Assembly (NCBI GenBank): GCA_945865625.1
Contig: CAMBFD010000010.1
Location: 1 to 46,488, forward strand
Direction: 5' to 3'
DNA from: Chitinophaga pinensis
Lineage (GTDB): Bacteria > Bacteroidota > Bacteroidia > NS11-12g > UBA955
Length of the DNA stretch: 46,488 nt
Positions 18,633 to 28,710 of the stretch are shown here, piece after piece. Under the pieces are notes generated by a model. It saw only the letters and a program-made list of their open reading frames with translations, ran no database searches and had not been told where the DNA came from. Every line of letters begins with the position of its first letter. Within the stretch, counting starts at the first letter, position 1. A program made the position numbers and the translations under genes.

Positions 18633-20089
18633 TATTTTAATTGATTAAATAGTTCAGCCATTGTTTTTTTATCGTCGAAAGGATGTTTTATCCCTTGAAT
18701 TTCTTGGTATGTTTCGTGGCCTTTGCCAGCCACAAGAATTACATCGCCTGGATCAGAAAGGAGTATTGCTGTTTTTAAAGCCTCTTTTCTATCTGTAATT
18801 TTTAGGATTTTCTTTAGTAAATGGACTTCAACACCTGCTTCCATTTGATTGATAATGGTATTCGGATCTTCATTTCTTGGGTTGTCGCTAGTGAAGATTG
18901 CTTTGTCGCTCAATCGAGCTGCAATGCCTCCCATTTCAGGGCGCTTTTCAGCATCACGGTTTCCACCACAGCCAACTACAGTAATCAGTTTCACTCCGTT
19001 TTGACGAATGTTATTGATGGTTTTGATTACATTTTCTAAGGCATCGGGAGTGTGGGCGTAATCGATGATTGCCGTTTTATTATCCGTGCCCGCAATGGCC
19101 TCGAAACGGCCATTCACTCTTCCTAAAGCACTTAAAGGGATTTCAATTTCTTCGATCCCTTCAGTAATCAAGAATGCAGCACTATAAACGGCTAAAAAAT
19201 TATAGGCGTTGAATTCGCCAACCAAACTTGTCCAAATGTCTTTCCCATTGATTTGAACTAACATTCCATTAAAATCGCTCTCTAAAACACGAACCTTAAA
19301 ATCGGCAGTGCCTCTGAGTCCATAAGAATATTTGGTTGCTTTGGAGTTTTGCAACATAACCATGCCGTTTTTATCGTCTTTGTTTGTAATTGCAAACGAC
19401 TCTGCGGGTAATTGGTCGAAAAAGCGTTTTTTAGCTTTGATATAATTATCAAATGTTTTGTGGTAATCTAGATGATCATGGGTAATGTTTGTGAATATTC
19501 CACCCGCGAATTTGATTCCGGCAATTCTATTTTGATCAATGGCGTGAGAGCTCACTTCCATAAAGCAATGTGTGCAACCTTCTTCCACCATTTGAGCAAA
19601 AAGTGCATGAAGGGCAATTACATTTGGTGTTGTGTGGGTGCTTGGAATAATTTTGTTTCCAATTCTGTTCTCAACGGTAGAAACAAGACCACTTGTATAG
19701 CCTAATTTTGTAAATAATTCAAACAATAAAGTAGAAACTGTGGTTTTCCCATTAGTACCTGTGGTTCCAACAATAACAAGTTGGTCGGCTGCTTCATCGT
19801 AAAATTGAAGAGCAATTTCACCCAAAGCTTCGGTAATGTCCGAAACTTGAATATACGAAATTCCCTCAACATTTGCAACTTCGCTTTCGTGAAGAATCAC
19901 TGTAGCGCCGAGTTCAATGGCTTTGCCAATAAACGCATGTCCATCAACCTGTGTGCCTTTTATTGCGGCATACAAGAAGTTTGGAGCTGTGTTGCGACTA
20001 TCGATGGTTAAACCTGCAACCATCTCTTTCTCGTTTCCGTTGAATTGGAAATTTTTAAGATTTTGAATGAGTGTTTCTAACGATTTCAT
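18632..20089 (-). CDS. murE: UDP-MurNAc-L-Ala-D-Glu--meso-DAP ligase
   Basis: GTTGTNGKTTVSTLLFELF, HDHLDYHKTF, DNPRNEDP (DNPR motif of DAP-adding MurE). Confidence 0.97.
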   Translation of the reverse strand: MKSLETLIQNLKNFQFNGNEKEMVAGLTIDSRNTAPNFLYAAIKGTQVDGHAFIGKAIELGATVILHESEVANVEGISYIQVSDITEALGEIALQFYDEAADQLVIVGTTGTNGKTTVSTLLFELFTKLGYTSGLVSTVENRIGNKIIPSTHTTPNVIALHALFAQMVEEGCTHCFMEVSSHAIDQNRIAGIKFAGGIFTNITHDHLDYHKTFDNYIKAKKRFFDQLPAESFAITNKDDKNGMVMLQNSKATKYSYGLRGTADFKVRVLESDFNGMLVQINGKDIWTSLVGEFNAYNFLAVYSAAFLITEGIEEIEIPLSALGRVNGRFEAIAGTDNKTAIIDYAHTPDALENVIKTINNIRQNGVKLITVVGCGGNRDAEKRPEMGGIAARLSDKAIFTSDNPRNEDPNTIINQMEAGVEVHLLKKILKITDRKEALKTAILLSDPGDVILVAGKGHETYQEIQGIKHPFDDKKTMAELFNQLK

Positions 20090-22242
20090 TTTGCAGGACT
20101 TAATTTTAGGTGGATTGTATTTGAGGGACTCACATTTGTGCCGGCATTGATGCTTTGACTCACAACGCGACCATATCCCTCAAAAGTGATTTTAACTGGA
20201 ATGATTTTGGCAATTTGCAATGCATCACGTAAACCCATTCCTTTGAAATTCGGTGCTACATTTGCCTGAATATTTAAAGGTTTAAGATTGACAGCATAGC
20301 CCTTAGATTGAGCTTCTACATATGCAGAGGTTGGTTGGGTTGATTGTGAACTTATGTTTAAATCGTTCAAAACTGACTTTAACGCCTGTTGATTGCCATT
20401 CAATACGTAAGGAGCCTCTGTGATTCGAGATGTAACTAAAGCTGGCTGAATTTGAATGTGTGAACTGTAAATTTTATTTGCAATTTCAATGAATACAGGA
20501 ACCGCAACTTTGGCAGCGTAATATTCTTTTTTGTTAGGTCGGTTTATAACAACAATAATTGTGTATTGCGGATTTTCAGTTGGAAAATATCCTACAAAAG
20601 AGGCATTGTATTTTTCAATGTATTTGCCGTTCTCATTAATTTTAGAAGTTCCTGTTTTACCAGCGGCGGTGAACTTACATTGCTTTGTGATTTCATCTGC
20701 CGTTCCTCTGCTAACAACGCCCGCAAGCATCGATTGAAGTGATTTTACTGTTTCTTGAGAACAAATCTTTTCTTTGATTGCTTTTGGTTCAATTTTATTG
20801 ATTGATTTTCCATCTTGTAAAATTTCTTTTACCAAATAAGGGTTCATCATTTTACCATTATTTGCAATAGAATTGTAAATCATCAATGTTTGCAATGGAG
20901 AAATTTGACTTGTATATCCGATGCTCATTGATGGCAATGCAACGCCGCTCCAGCCATTGCTTTTAGGCGATATAACAACTGGGTAATTTGAACATGGTAT
21001 ATCAAAGTTTGGCTTTATATTTAATCCTAAATCTATAATATGATCAATGAATTTTTGCGGTTTCTTTTGGTAGTGTTTCCATACAAATTGGCTAATTCCA
21101 ACGTTACTTGAAACTTCAATGCTTCTTTGTAAAGTGTAGAATTTATTTCGAGAATCATAGTGGTCGCCATCTGTAAATTCTACGTCCTTTGAATAGCGCA
21201 CTCTGCCATTCTTCAAATTGATGCTATCTGTTGGTTTTGCATATTGGTCTTCAAGTAGCGACATCGCCGAAATGATTTTGAAGGTTGAGCCTGGTTCTGA
21301 GAATTCGCTCACTGCATAGTTTTGAGATTCGTAGTAAATACCATCCGTACCTCTTTTCAAATTTGCAATGGCTTTAATGGCTCCAGTTTTCACTTCCATA
21401 ACCATCGCGCAGCCATGATCTGCCTCGTTTTCAACCAATGCTTTGTTTAATGCATATTGGGTTATGTCCTGAAATCCAACATCTAAAGTTGTAACGATAT
21501 CATAGCCGTTTTCAGCTTTCTGATGGTTGCCAACTTGAATAGGTCTCCAAATTCTACCTGGCATTCTTTGTTCCATGATTTGTCCATTTTTCCCACGAAG
21601 AAGGCTATCAAATGCACCTTCTAAACCAACACTTACACCATTTTTAGTATAACCGATGGCACGTTTTGCCAAGTCGCCCATGAAATACATGCGCTTGCCT
21701 TTTTCTTCAAACCAGAAGCCGCTTTTAAATTTGCCCATCCAGAATAATGGAAACAATTTCAACCGTTTAACAACGTCAAATGATAAGTCTTTTTGAAGAA
21801 TGTAATAACGTATTTTTTTCTTTCTGAGGGATGTTAACTTGTACTTCCATTCGCTTGCAGTTCCACCAAATTGAGAAGTCCCTGTAACGGTAGCTCTTTT
21901 TGGAAATTCTTTGGAAAATTGATTTGACAAACTGTCGATTTTGCTCGTAAATGCCTTTGATGTTAATCCATCTGCATTGGCATCCCAAATGAGATCGTAT
22001 GTAGGAATTGATGTTGCAAGTAAACTGCCATCTCCAGCATAAATATTCCCCCGAATGCCATAAACTTGTTTAATGCGGGTATTTTTCTTTTGTTGTTCTA
22101 TGCTAAATTCTTCGTCGAACCCATTTTGCAACGTAATAATTGAGTATACAATGAACATACTGAAACTACCCACCAATGCGAAAACCACATAAGCGCGGAG
22201 CAAAATAGCTTTACGGGTATTGATTTTATTTTTTGGCGTCAC
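20086..22242 (-). CDS. ftsI: Class B penicillin-binding protein (FtsI/PBP3) with C-terminal PASTA domain
   Basis: SxxK in EPGSTFKIIS, SSN in EVSSNVGIS, KTGTSKI; C-terminal VAPNFKGMGLRDALQIAKIIPVKITFEGYGRVVSQS PASTA-like segment. Confidence 0.95.
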   Translation of the reverse strand: MTPKNKINTRKAILLRAYVVFALVGSFSMFIVYSIITLQNGFDEEFSIEQQKKNTRIKQVYGIRGNIYAGDGSLLATSIPTYDLIWDANADGLTSKAFTSKIDSLSNQFSKEFPKRATVTGTSQFGGTASEWKYKLTSLRKKKIRYYILQKDLSFDVVKRLKLFPLFWMGKFKSGFWFEEKGKRMYFMGDLAKRAIGYTKNGVSVGLEGAFDSLLRGKNGQIMEQRMPGRIWRPIQVGNHQKAENGYDIVTTLDVGFQDITQYALNKALVENEADHGCAMVMEVKTGAIKAIANLKRGTDGIYYESQNYAVSEFSEPGSTFKIISAMSLLEDQYAKPTDSINLKNGRVRYSKDVEFTDGDHYDSRNKFYTLQRSIEVSSNVGISQFVWKHYQKKPQKFIDHIIDLGLNIKPNFDIPCSNYPVVISPKSNGWSGVALPSMSIGYTSQISPLQTLMIYNSIANNGKMMNPYLVKEILQDGKSINKIEPKAIKEKICSQETVKSLQSMLAGVVSRGTADEITKQCKFTAAGKTGTSKINENGKYIEKYNASFVGYFPTENPQYTIIVVINRPNKKEYYAAKVAVPVFIEIANKIYSSHIQIQPALVTSRITEAPYVLNGNQQALKSVLNDLNISSQSTQPTSAYVEAQSKGYAVNLKPLNIQANVAPNFKGMGLRDALQIAKIIPVKITFEGYGRVVSQSINAGTNVSPSNTIHLKLSPAK

Positions 22243-22591
22243 GGGTTAATTTAATTGGAGGGGTTGTGATTTCTTTTAAACCAGTTTCTTTAAGTCTTTC
22301 GGCGATTTCAGTTTGTTTGCTAGATTTTGTGATTTCACTCTCTAGGCTAATCCTTTCGCTGTGAAATTCTTTAAGGGTGGTTTTTAGTTCTTCTTTTCTT
22401 TTGATTGCTTTTGTAGCATGCAGAGAATTATAGATGTAAAACACCATTGTAAGGAATAAAACAACAATGGCCTTTACCGTAGATTTGGTTGACCATACGA
22501 ATTGATTTTCGTTTGAAACGTTAAAATCCCCTTGTTGAGGAATTTCCTTTTCAGTGTTTATTTCGTCGATATTTTGATCGTTTAATTCCAT
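22226..22591 (-). CDS. FtsL-like small bitopic division protein
   Basis: 121 aa, one TM (AIVVLFLTMVFYIYNSLHATKA) then coiled-coil-like segment; position between rsmH and ftsI. Confidence 0.75.
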   Translation of the reverse strand: MELNDQNIDEINTEKEIPQQGDFNVSNENQFVWSTKSTVKAIVVLFLTMVFYIYNSLHATKAIKRKEELKTTLKEFHSERISLESEITKSSKQTEIAERLKETGLKEITTPPIKLTRDAKK

Positions 22592-23496
22592 TTGTTTCTA
22601 ATGCCAATTCTCATTTTAGCACTTCTCGCGCGTTTGTTATTGTTAACTTCCTCTTCTGTAGGCACAATTGCTTTATTTGGTTTACCTACAAATGGTTGCG
22701 TACTCCATCCATACATGTCGGTATGTTTTTTACCTACTAAATTTCCGCTTTGAAAGTAGTTTTTTACCAATCTGTCTTCCAAAGAATGGTAACTAAGAAT
22801 CACAAAAGTTCCATTTTCTTTGATCAAGGATTCAGAGTCGATTAAGAGTTGTTCCAATGCTTTTAATTCACCGTTAACTTCAATGCGAATTGCTTGGAAA
22901 ACTTGCGATAAATATTTTGCCGGGGTATCTTTTGGAGTGCACTCCGAAATTGTGTTTTTAAATCCTTCAATGGTGGTAATGCGATTTCCTTTCCTGTGCG
23001 ATAAAATCGTTTTGGTTAGTTTAAATGCATTTTTAATTTCACCATAAGTATTGAATATATGAAGAATTTGTTCTTCTGAATAGTCGTTAATGACTGTTTG
23101 AGCTGATAGTTTTGCATTTGCATCCATTCTCATATCGAGAGGGCCATCAAAGCGATGCGCGAAGCCTCTGTTATCGACATCAATTTGGTGTGAGGATATT
23201 CCGAGGTCACCAAGGATACCATCAACTGGCACAAACTCACCATACGTTAAAAACTGTTTGATGAATTGGAAGTTGTGTTGAATAAAGGTGAAACGAGGAT
23301 CGTTTGGAAGTCTATCTAAAACGTCTTGATCTCGATCGAAGGATATTAGTCTGCCTTTGGCAGTGAGTTTGCTCAGAATATATTTAGAGTGTCCGCCACC
23401 ACCGAAGGTAACATCCACGTAAGTGCCATCTGGATTTGTAACCAAGGCATCGACGCTTTCTTTAAGCAGGACAGGGTTGTGATATTCGTAGTTCAT
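22582..23496 (-). CDS. rsmH: 16S rRNA (cytosine1402-N4)-methyltransferase
   Basis: YHNPVLLKESVDAL, DVTFGGGGHSKYIL, GILGDLGISSHQID, LSYHSLEDRLVKNYF. Confidence 0.97.
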   Translation of the reverse strand: MNYEYHNPVLLKESVDALVTNPDGTYVDVTFGGGGHSKYILSKLTAKGRLISFDRDQDVLDRLPNDPRFTFIQHNFQFIKQFLTYGEFVPVDGILGDLGISSHQIDVDNRGFAHRFDGPLDMRMDANAKLSAQTVINDYSEEQILHIFNTYGEIKNAFKLTKTILSHRKGNRITTIEGFKNTISECTPKDTPAKYLSQVFQAIRIEVNGELKALEQLLIDSESLIKENGTFVILSYHSLEDRLVKNYFQSGNLVGKKHTDMYGWSTQPFVGKPNKAIVPTEEEVNNNKRARSAKMRIGIRNKWN

Positions 23497-23529
23497 CTAG
23501 CAAACAGGTTTGCCAGCATGTGAATGGTT

Positions 23530-23994
23530 TTATTCAGTGTCGGAAGATTTTTGTTTATGGAAATGCTGTGCAAGTGAGCTCAATTCATCTGAATCTACCA
23601 TTAGCTCGGTGTCGTAATGGTATTGACTCCAGATTTCAACTTTGTTTCCATTTGCGCTAAGCACAACATCATCGTTCAATTCTGCGTATTCCAATAGTTT
23701 TTTTGGAATTAGAATGCGCATGGCATTGTCGATTTGGATTAAGTTGGCACCATTGGTGAAGATACGTTTGAATCGGCGAATTTCGGGACTCATAAAATCA
23801 TCAACGGCATTGAGCTTGGCAGTTTCCTTCAACCAATCTTCTTTCGTGTATAAAACCAAGCATTTTTCAAAACCGCGGTTTATAACCAAAGTATTCTCTG
23901 CAGACTCAGGAAATTGAGCCCTTAACTTCGATGGAAGGGATAGTCTTCCCTTGCCGTCTAGCTTGCAATTATATTCTCCGATTAGTCCCGACAT
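23530..23994 (-). CDS. mraZ: Transcriptional regulator MraZ
   Basis: GEYNCKLDGKGRLSLPSKLR, GFEKCLVLYTKEDW; two SpoVT/AbrB-like halves; first gene of dcw. Confidence 0.96.
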   Translation of the reverse strand: MSGLIGEYNCKLDGKGRLSLPSKLRAQFPESAENTLVINRGFEKCLVLYTKEDWLKETAKLNAVDDFMSPEIRRFKRIFTNGANLIQIDNAMRILIPKKLLEYAELNDDVVLSANGNKVEIWSQYHYDTELMVDSDELSSLAQHFHKQKSSDTE

Positions 23995-24030
23995 TTTGTG
24001 CTGGATTTCTGTCTGCTAAATAAAAAAAGA

Positions 24031-24070
24031 ATTTCCCACAATTTCCCACAATTTTCCAAAATTAGCCACT
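24031..24070 (-). promoter_or_regulatory. MraZ-box array upstream of mraZ
   Basis: Reading from high to low coordinate on the minus strand: AGTGGCTAAT TTTGGAAAAT TGTGGGAAAT TGTGGGAAAT. TGGGN-type cores at 10-bp period. Confidence 0.8.
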
Positions 24071-24142
24071 TCTTATCCACATTCATCCATATTAGACTGA
24101 TTTGAGGTGAAAATTGAGTCATTCGTTTTGATTTAGCCACTA

Positions 24143-24172
24143 CAAAAATAGTAAAAACTTTAGTAAATGCAA
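24143..24172 (-). promoter_or_regulatory. Putative Bacteroidota sigma-A-type promoter for the dcw operon
   Basis: Minus strand TTG (24172-24170), 19 bp, TATTTTTG (24150-24143); matches TTTG-N19/20-TAnnTTTG. Confidence 0.6.
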
Positions 24173-24268
24173 GGGTTTTTTGTATTGTGGGGTAAAGTGG
24201 AGGAGATTTATTCGAAATGACCCCTTTTTTAATAAAAGTGGAATACTTAACTTTGATTCATTCAAAAA

Positions 24269-24988
24269 ATGAGAAAATACACCGCTTTGTGCATAACCTT
24301 GTTCACCTTAATGGGGATAACTCAGGCTCAAAAAAGCGTGATTTGGGGAATAGACGCACAAATTCGAAATTTTGGATTCGATTTTGGGCTCTCTAAATTT
24401 TCACAATTGAAGGGTTCTAATTCCGGTGAAACTTATGGTTTCAAAATTGGAAATTTAACTGATCCCAAAGAAATTTCAATTGTGAGTCAAATATTGCCAG
24501 GAGCCCAACCTTTCAAACTTGATAAAATAAATTATTCCTGGGTTTTCAAACCCTTTTATGGGAAATCGATTTCCTTAACTCAAAGAAAATCGCGCCTAGA
24601 TATAGGGTGTAAGATTTTTGGCAATTTGAGTTTGCCAATTGCATATTCTTGGCCTGTATTTATTTTGTATTACAATGCCACACCTCCAATTGATGGGTAT
24701 AATGATGTGCAATACAATCCTGAGATTCATAATCCTAAATTCATTGGAGGTACGTCTGCCTTTACCAAAGGCTTTAATTCCGGGAAATTTCAAGCCGGAG
24801 TTGGTGTTTCTGGTGGTATAACTTTCGACTGGGGAAGCTATAGGTCTATTTCAAATTCATTGAGTTTAGGATTCTCAACCGACGTTTTTGTTCAAAGAAT
24901 ACCATTATTATATACACAAGAAACAAATAGACAAATCTTCCCAGCGCTATTTGTTAACTTTGCATTCGGATTTGGCGATATCAATTAA
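24269..24988 (+). CDS. Hypothetical secreted or outer-membrane protein
   Basis: Signal peptide MRKYTALCITLFTLMGITQAQ; aromatic beta-rich sequence ending in FVNFAFGFGDIN. Confidence 0.6.
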   Translation: MRKYTALCITLFTLMGITQAQKSVIWGIDAQIRNFGFDFGLSKFSQLKGSNSGETYGFKIGNLTDPKEISIVSQILPGAQPFKLDKINYSWVFKPFYGKSISLTQRKSRLDIGCKIFGNLSLPIAYSWPVFILYYNATPPIDGYNDVQYNPEIHNPKFIGGTSAFTKGFNSGKFQAGVGVSGGITFDWGSYRSISNSLSLGFSTDVFVQRIPLLYTQETNRQIFPALFVNFAFGFGDIN

Positions 24989-25006
24989 ATTAAATTCTGT
25001 AATCAC

Positions 25007-25882
25007 GTGATCGAACTACCTATAGTTGCAAAAGAGAAAAAAGGTCCTTCAAAACCTTCATGGCTAAAAATTGAAATACCCATTGGTGAAAATTATACCA
25101 ATGTGAAGAAAATTGTGAAGGAACATAAACTTCATACTATTTGTGAAGATGGTCGTTGTCCGAATATGGGAGAATGTTGGGGTGCAGGCACTGCAACATT
25201 TATGATTTTAGGGAACGTATGTACCCGCAGTTGCTCTTTTTGCGCAGTAGCCACTGGTAGGCCAGGAAGCTATGATTTAGATGAACCTAAACGCGTTGCT
25301 GAGGCAGTTAAATTAATGGGGGTTAAGCACTGTGTGATTACTTCAGTAAACCGCGATGAACTCAAAGATAAAGGTTCAACGGTTTGGGCCAATACAATCA
25401 TTGAAGTTAAAAAATTGAGCCCTCAAACCACAATTGAAACTTTGATCCCAGATTTTAAAGCACAATGGGATTTACTTTACATGGTTTTAGACTCTAAACC
25501 AGAAGTGGTGAGTCATAATATGGAAACGGTAGAAGAACTTTATCGATTGGTAAGGCCTCAAGCAAAATATGCAAGAAGTTTAGAGCAAATTAAACGCACC
25601 AAAGAATATGGATCTAGAACCAAAAGTGGTGCAATGTTAGGCTGCGGTGAAAACGATGATCAAGTAAAAAAACTCATTCATGATTTGCGCGAAAATGGGT
25701 GTGATGTGCTAACCTTGGGTCAATATTTACAACCAACTAAATTGCATTTGCCAGTGGCTGAATACGTGCATCCCGATAAATTTAAATACAGGGAAGAATA
25801 CGGATTGAATTTAGGGTTTAGATTTGTGGAAAGTGGTCCATTGGTGAGAAGTTCATATCACGCTGAAAAGCATGTTTTATAA
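25007..25882 (+). CDS. lipA: Lipoyl synthase (GTG start)
   Basis: [14 protein letters not shown] and [10 protein letters not shown] radical-SAM/auxiliary cluster motifs; C-terminal [12 protein letters not shown]. Confidence 0.97.
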   Translation: MIELPIVAKEKKGPSKPSWLKIEIPIGENYTNVKKIVKEHKLHTICEDGRCPNMGECWGAGTATFMILGNVCTRSCSFCAVATGRPGSYDLDEPKRVAEAVKLMGVKHCVITSVNRDELKDKGSTVWANTIIEVKKLSPQTTIETLIPDFKAQWDLLYMVLDSKPEVVSHNMETVEELYRLVRPQAKYARSLEQIKRTKEYGSRTKSGAMLGCGENDDQVKKLIHDLRENGCDVLTLGQYLQPTKLHLPVAEYVHPDKFKYREEYGLNLGFRFVESGPLVRSSYHAEKHVL

Positions 25883-25965
25883 CTTTTTTAAAGCACGTGA
25901 ATGATCATATGTATATTTTATGATTAAAAAATTACACAATATCCATCCATCCATTCATTTGATAA

Positions 25966-25996
25966 TTGGAAAAACCCCTCTTTTAGTATTAATTTG
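25966..25996 (+). promoter_or_regulatory. Putative promoter upstream of the T9SS-tailed protein
   Basis: TTG (25966-25968 as TTGG), 20 bp, TTAATTTG (one mismatch to TAnnTTTG). Confidence 0.35.
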
Positions 25997-26038
25997 CAAA
26001 ACAACTATTACGTATAATCAAAATTTAACATTCTGAAT

Positions 26039-28639
26039 ATGAAGATAAAATCATACTTACCAATTGCTATTTCAGCTGGAATTTGCTTGGGAATTTCAAT
26101 ATTTGGATTTCAAAACAATTTGAAATCACCAAATGGTTTGAATTTCTTTGGAGGCAAAAATGCCCATGAAACAGAAGAAATCGAAGGCGCTCTCCGCTCT
26201 ATTTACAGCATGAGACTCAACGAGCAAACAGGAACATTGGATCCTATATGGATGCAAAATGCAATTGCTCAAGCCGATGCTTTAAAAGTTAAAAGTCGAT
26301 TGAATAAATCAATTGTTTGGGATAATTTAGGTCCAGATAATGTTGGTGGTAGAACCCGCGGAATGATTATTCATAAAGACTCTGCGAACATTTGGTTCGT
26401 TGGTTGTGTAAGCGGCGGACTATTTAGATCAACAACTTATGGTCAAAGTTGGACACCTGTGAACGATCAACAAGATAACCTAAATGTAACTTGTATGGCT
26501 CAATCTACAGATGGTACGATCTATTATGGCACAGGTGAAGGTGGGTTTACCAATCTTGACGGAACAAGAAATGGATCTCCAGCATTTATAGGCGGCGGTA
26601 TTTTTAAAAGCACCAACAAAGGTGGCTCAGCATTTAATGTGCTTTCAATTGCGAAAGATAACCGTTTCCTGGTTTGTAACACAATGGTTGCACATCCAAC
26701 GGAAAATAAAATTTATATCGGTACAGAAACTGGTTTGTATTCAATTACGGATGGCATTACGTTAAAAACAATTAGCAACGGTAGCACCAAAGAACTTAAA
26801 ATTGATAAGAATGGAGTTTTATGGGCTTCTAATGGAAGTGGTTCAGTTTATAAAGCAGATGCTACTGGCGCCTTGAAAATTATAAATACAAAAGCAAACA
26901 CCGGCGGCAGAACTGCAATTGCAATTTCTCCAGAAGATCCAAATTATGTTTATATTTTAGGTGCTGCAGGTAACGGTTCTTTAGGCGGGATGTACAGAAC
27001 AACTGATGGCGGTGCAAATTGGACACAATTGGTTTATGGCAATTCTGTAACCGATATTTTTGGACCAAACAGACAAGGTTGGTACGATAACGTTATTAGT
27101 GTGATTCCTACAAATAAAAACAAAGTCATTATGGGCGGTGTTGACTTAGCAACTTGGGACGAAACCAATGGGTATCTCCAAATTGGTAGTACTTTTGGTG
27201 CTCCTTGGAATACAAATTACGTTCATTCAGATAAACACTTGGTTTATTGGAATATGAATACCACTCCTGCTACTTGTATCATTGGTTCCGACGGAGGTAT
27301 TTATTCTTCACAAAATCTCAATACATGGACAAGTATCAATAGAGGGTATACCACTTTGCAATTATACAATGTTGCAGCAAATTCATTGGGTCACGTTGTT
27401 GGTGGTGCTCAAGACAATGGTACATACTTAATCAACTTTAAAGGCAATGCGCCAGTTGGTAAAGTTTCTAAAATGGGAACGAGTATCTACGCTGGTGATG
27501 GATTTGATGTAGAATTTTCTAAATTTACCCCAAGTACAATTTTTATGTGTACTTATTACGGAACTATAGCTAGAACAGGAAATGGTGGGCAATCAGCTTC
27601 TACTTTCTGGGATAAACGTCAACCAGGTACAACACAAACAGATTTTAATACAACCTTTAGTTTGTTTGAAAAGTCTGCAACAGAATCAAAGTTATATCTC
27701 GCAAAAGATGCGGAAGTTTGGGCTGCAATCAATCCAACCGATTTTGCAAACGAAGTATATTGGATTCGTGTGGCTTCTGGTTTAGGAAATAGTAGAATTA
27801 TCGAAATGGATTATACGCCAGATGGCAACCATTTATTTATTGCTAAACCGGGTGCTCTTTACCGTGTTTCTGGTTTGAAAAATGCTGATTTCTCTTTAAC
27901 AGCCAATCCTGGTTTTACTGATATTCCTGACGGTGTAACCCAGAAATTAATTTCAATTCCTGGTGCGTCTGGCAGAACAGTTACTTCTGTGAATGTGAAT
28001 CAAAACGATTCTAACCATGTAGTGGTTACTCTTGGTGGATATGGTAATTCTTCTTATGTGTTTGAATCTAAAAACGCTTGTGATTTAAATCCAACATGGA
28101 CAAACATTACGGGTGACTTGCCTTCAATGCCTGTTTATGATGCTGTGATTGATGTTGATGATTCTAGAAGAATTATCCTAGGTACAGATTTAGGTGTTTG
28201 GGTTACTGAAAATGGTGGAACCAAATGGGAAGAATCAAACAATGGAATGGCAAGAGTTCCTGTGTTTGAAATTCGTGGTTACGAATGGAATCCTTGGGAA
28301 GGAATGTCGATGTATATTGGTACTCACGGTCGTGGATACTTTAAATCAACTACATTGTTAACTGGTACTAAGAACATTGCATCGAATAAACTGAATGCAA
28401 CCGTTGCTCCAAATCCAACTTCAGATTTAACTCAAATTAGCTTTACAGCTTCTAAATCAGGTATTGCAATCCTATCGGTATATGATTTATCTGGTAAAGT
28501 AGTTTTAACTCAAAACATTCAAATTGTGAATGGTGCAAATAAAGCTCAATTGAATGTTTCAGGTTTGAAACAAGGTTACTATTTAGCTTCTGTGTCTGGT
28601 GATGTAAATACCAAGGCAGTTAAAATATTGGTTAAATAA
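26039..28639 (+). CDS. Secreted VPS10/sortilin-like beta-propeller protein with T9SS type A sorting domain
   Basis: N-terminal signal; repeats GGLFRSTTYGQSWTPV, GGMYRTTDGGANWTQL, GVWVTENGGTKWEES; C-terminal VAPNPTSDLTQISF...SVYDLSGKVVLTQNI...LKQGYYLASV...AVKILVK. Confidence 0.88.
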   Translation: MKIKSYLPIAISAGICLGISIFGFQNNLKSPNGLNFFGGKNAHETEEIEGALRSIYSMRLNEQTGTLDPIWMQNAIAQADALKVKSRLNKSIVWDNLGPDNVGGRTRGMIIHKDSANIWFVGCVSGGLFRSTTYGQSWTPVNDQQDNLNVTCMAQSTDGTIYYGTGEGGFTNLDGTRNGSPAFIGGGIFKSTNKGGSAFNVLSIAKDNRFLVCNTMVAHPTENKIYIGTETGLYSITDGITLKTISNGSTKELKIDKNGVLWASNGSGSVYKADATGALKIINTKANTGGRTAIAISPEDPNYVYILGAAGNGSLGGMYRTTDGGANWTQLVYGNSVTDIFGPNRQGWYDNVISVIPTNKNKVIMGGVDLATWDETNGYLQIGSTFGAPWNTNYVHSDKHLVYWNMNTTPATCIIGSDGGIYSSQNLNTWTSINRGYTTLQLYNVAANSLGHVVGGAQDNGTYLINFKGNAPVGKVSKMGTSIYAGDGFDVEFSKFTPSTIFMCTYYGTIARTGNGGQSASTFWDKRQPGTTQTDFNTTFSLFEKSATESKLYLAKDAEVWAAINPTDFANEVYWIRVASGLGNSRIIEMDYTPDGNHLFIAKPGALYRVSGLKNADFSLTANPGFTDIPDGVTQKLISIPGASGRTVTSVNVNQNDSNHVVVTLGGYGNSSYVFESKNACDLNPTWTNITGDLPSMPVYDAVIDVDDSRRIILGTDLGVWVTENGGTKWEESNNGMARVPVFEIRGYEWNPWEGMSMYIGTHGRGYFKSTTLLTGTKNIASNKLNATVAPNPTSDLTQISFTASKSGIAILSVYDLSGKVVLTQNIQIVNGANKAQLNVSGLKQGYYLASVSGDVNTKAVKILVK

Positions 28640-28655
28640 TTTAAAATTCAACCAC

Positions 28656-28694
28656 AAAAAAGAGGCTGTTTCATTTGAAACAGCCTCTTTTTTT
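28656..28694. terminator. Bidirectional intrinsic terminator between T9SS gene and dapF
   Basis: AAAAAAGAGGCTGTTTCA-TT-TGAAACAGCCTCTTTTTTT, A-tract/T-tract on both sides, between convergent genes. Confidence 0.9.
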
Positions 28695-28710
28695 ATAGGT
28701 GATTTTTATT

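Noticed and set aside
25941-25960. Short ATCC/CCAT tandem repeat (ATCCATCCATCCATTCAT) upstream of the T9SS protein
   Set aside because: Only about 3-4 imperfect units; too short to argue phase variation without population data.
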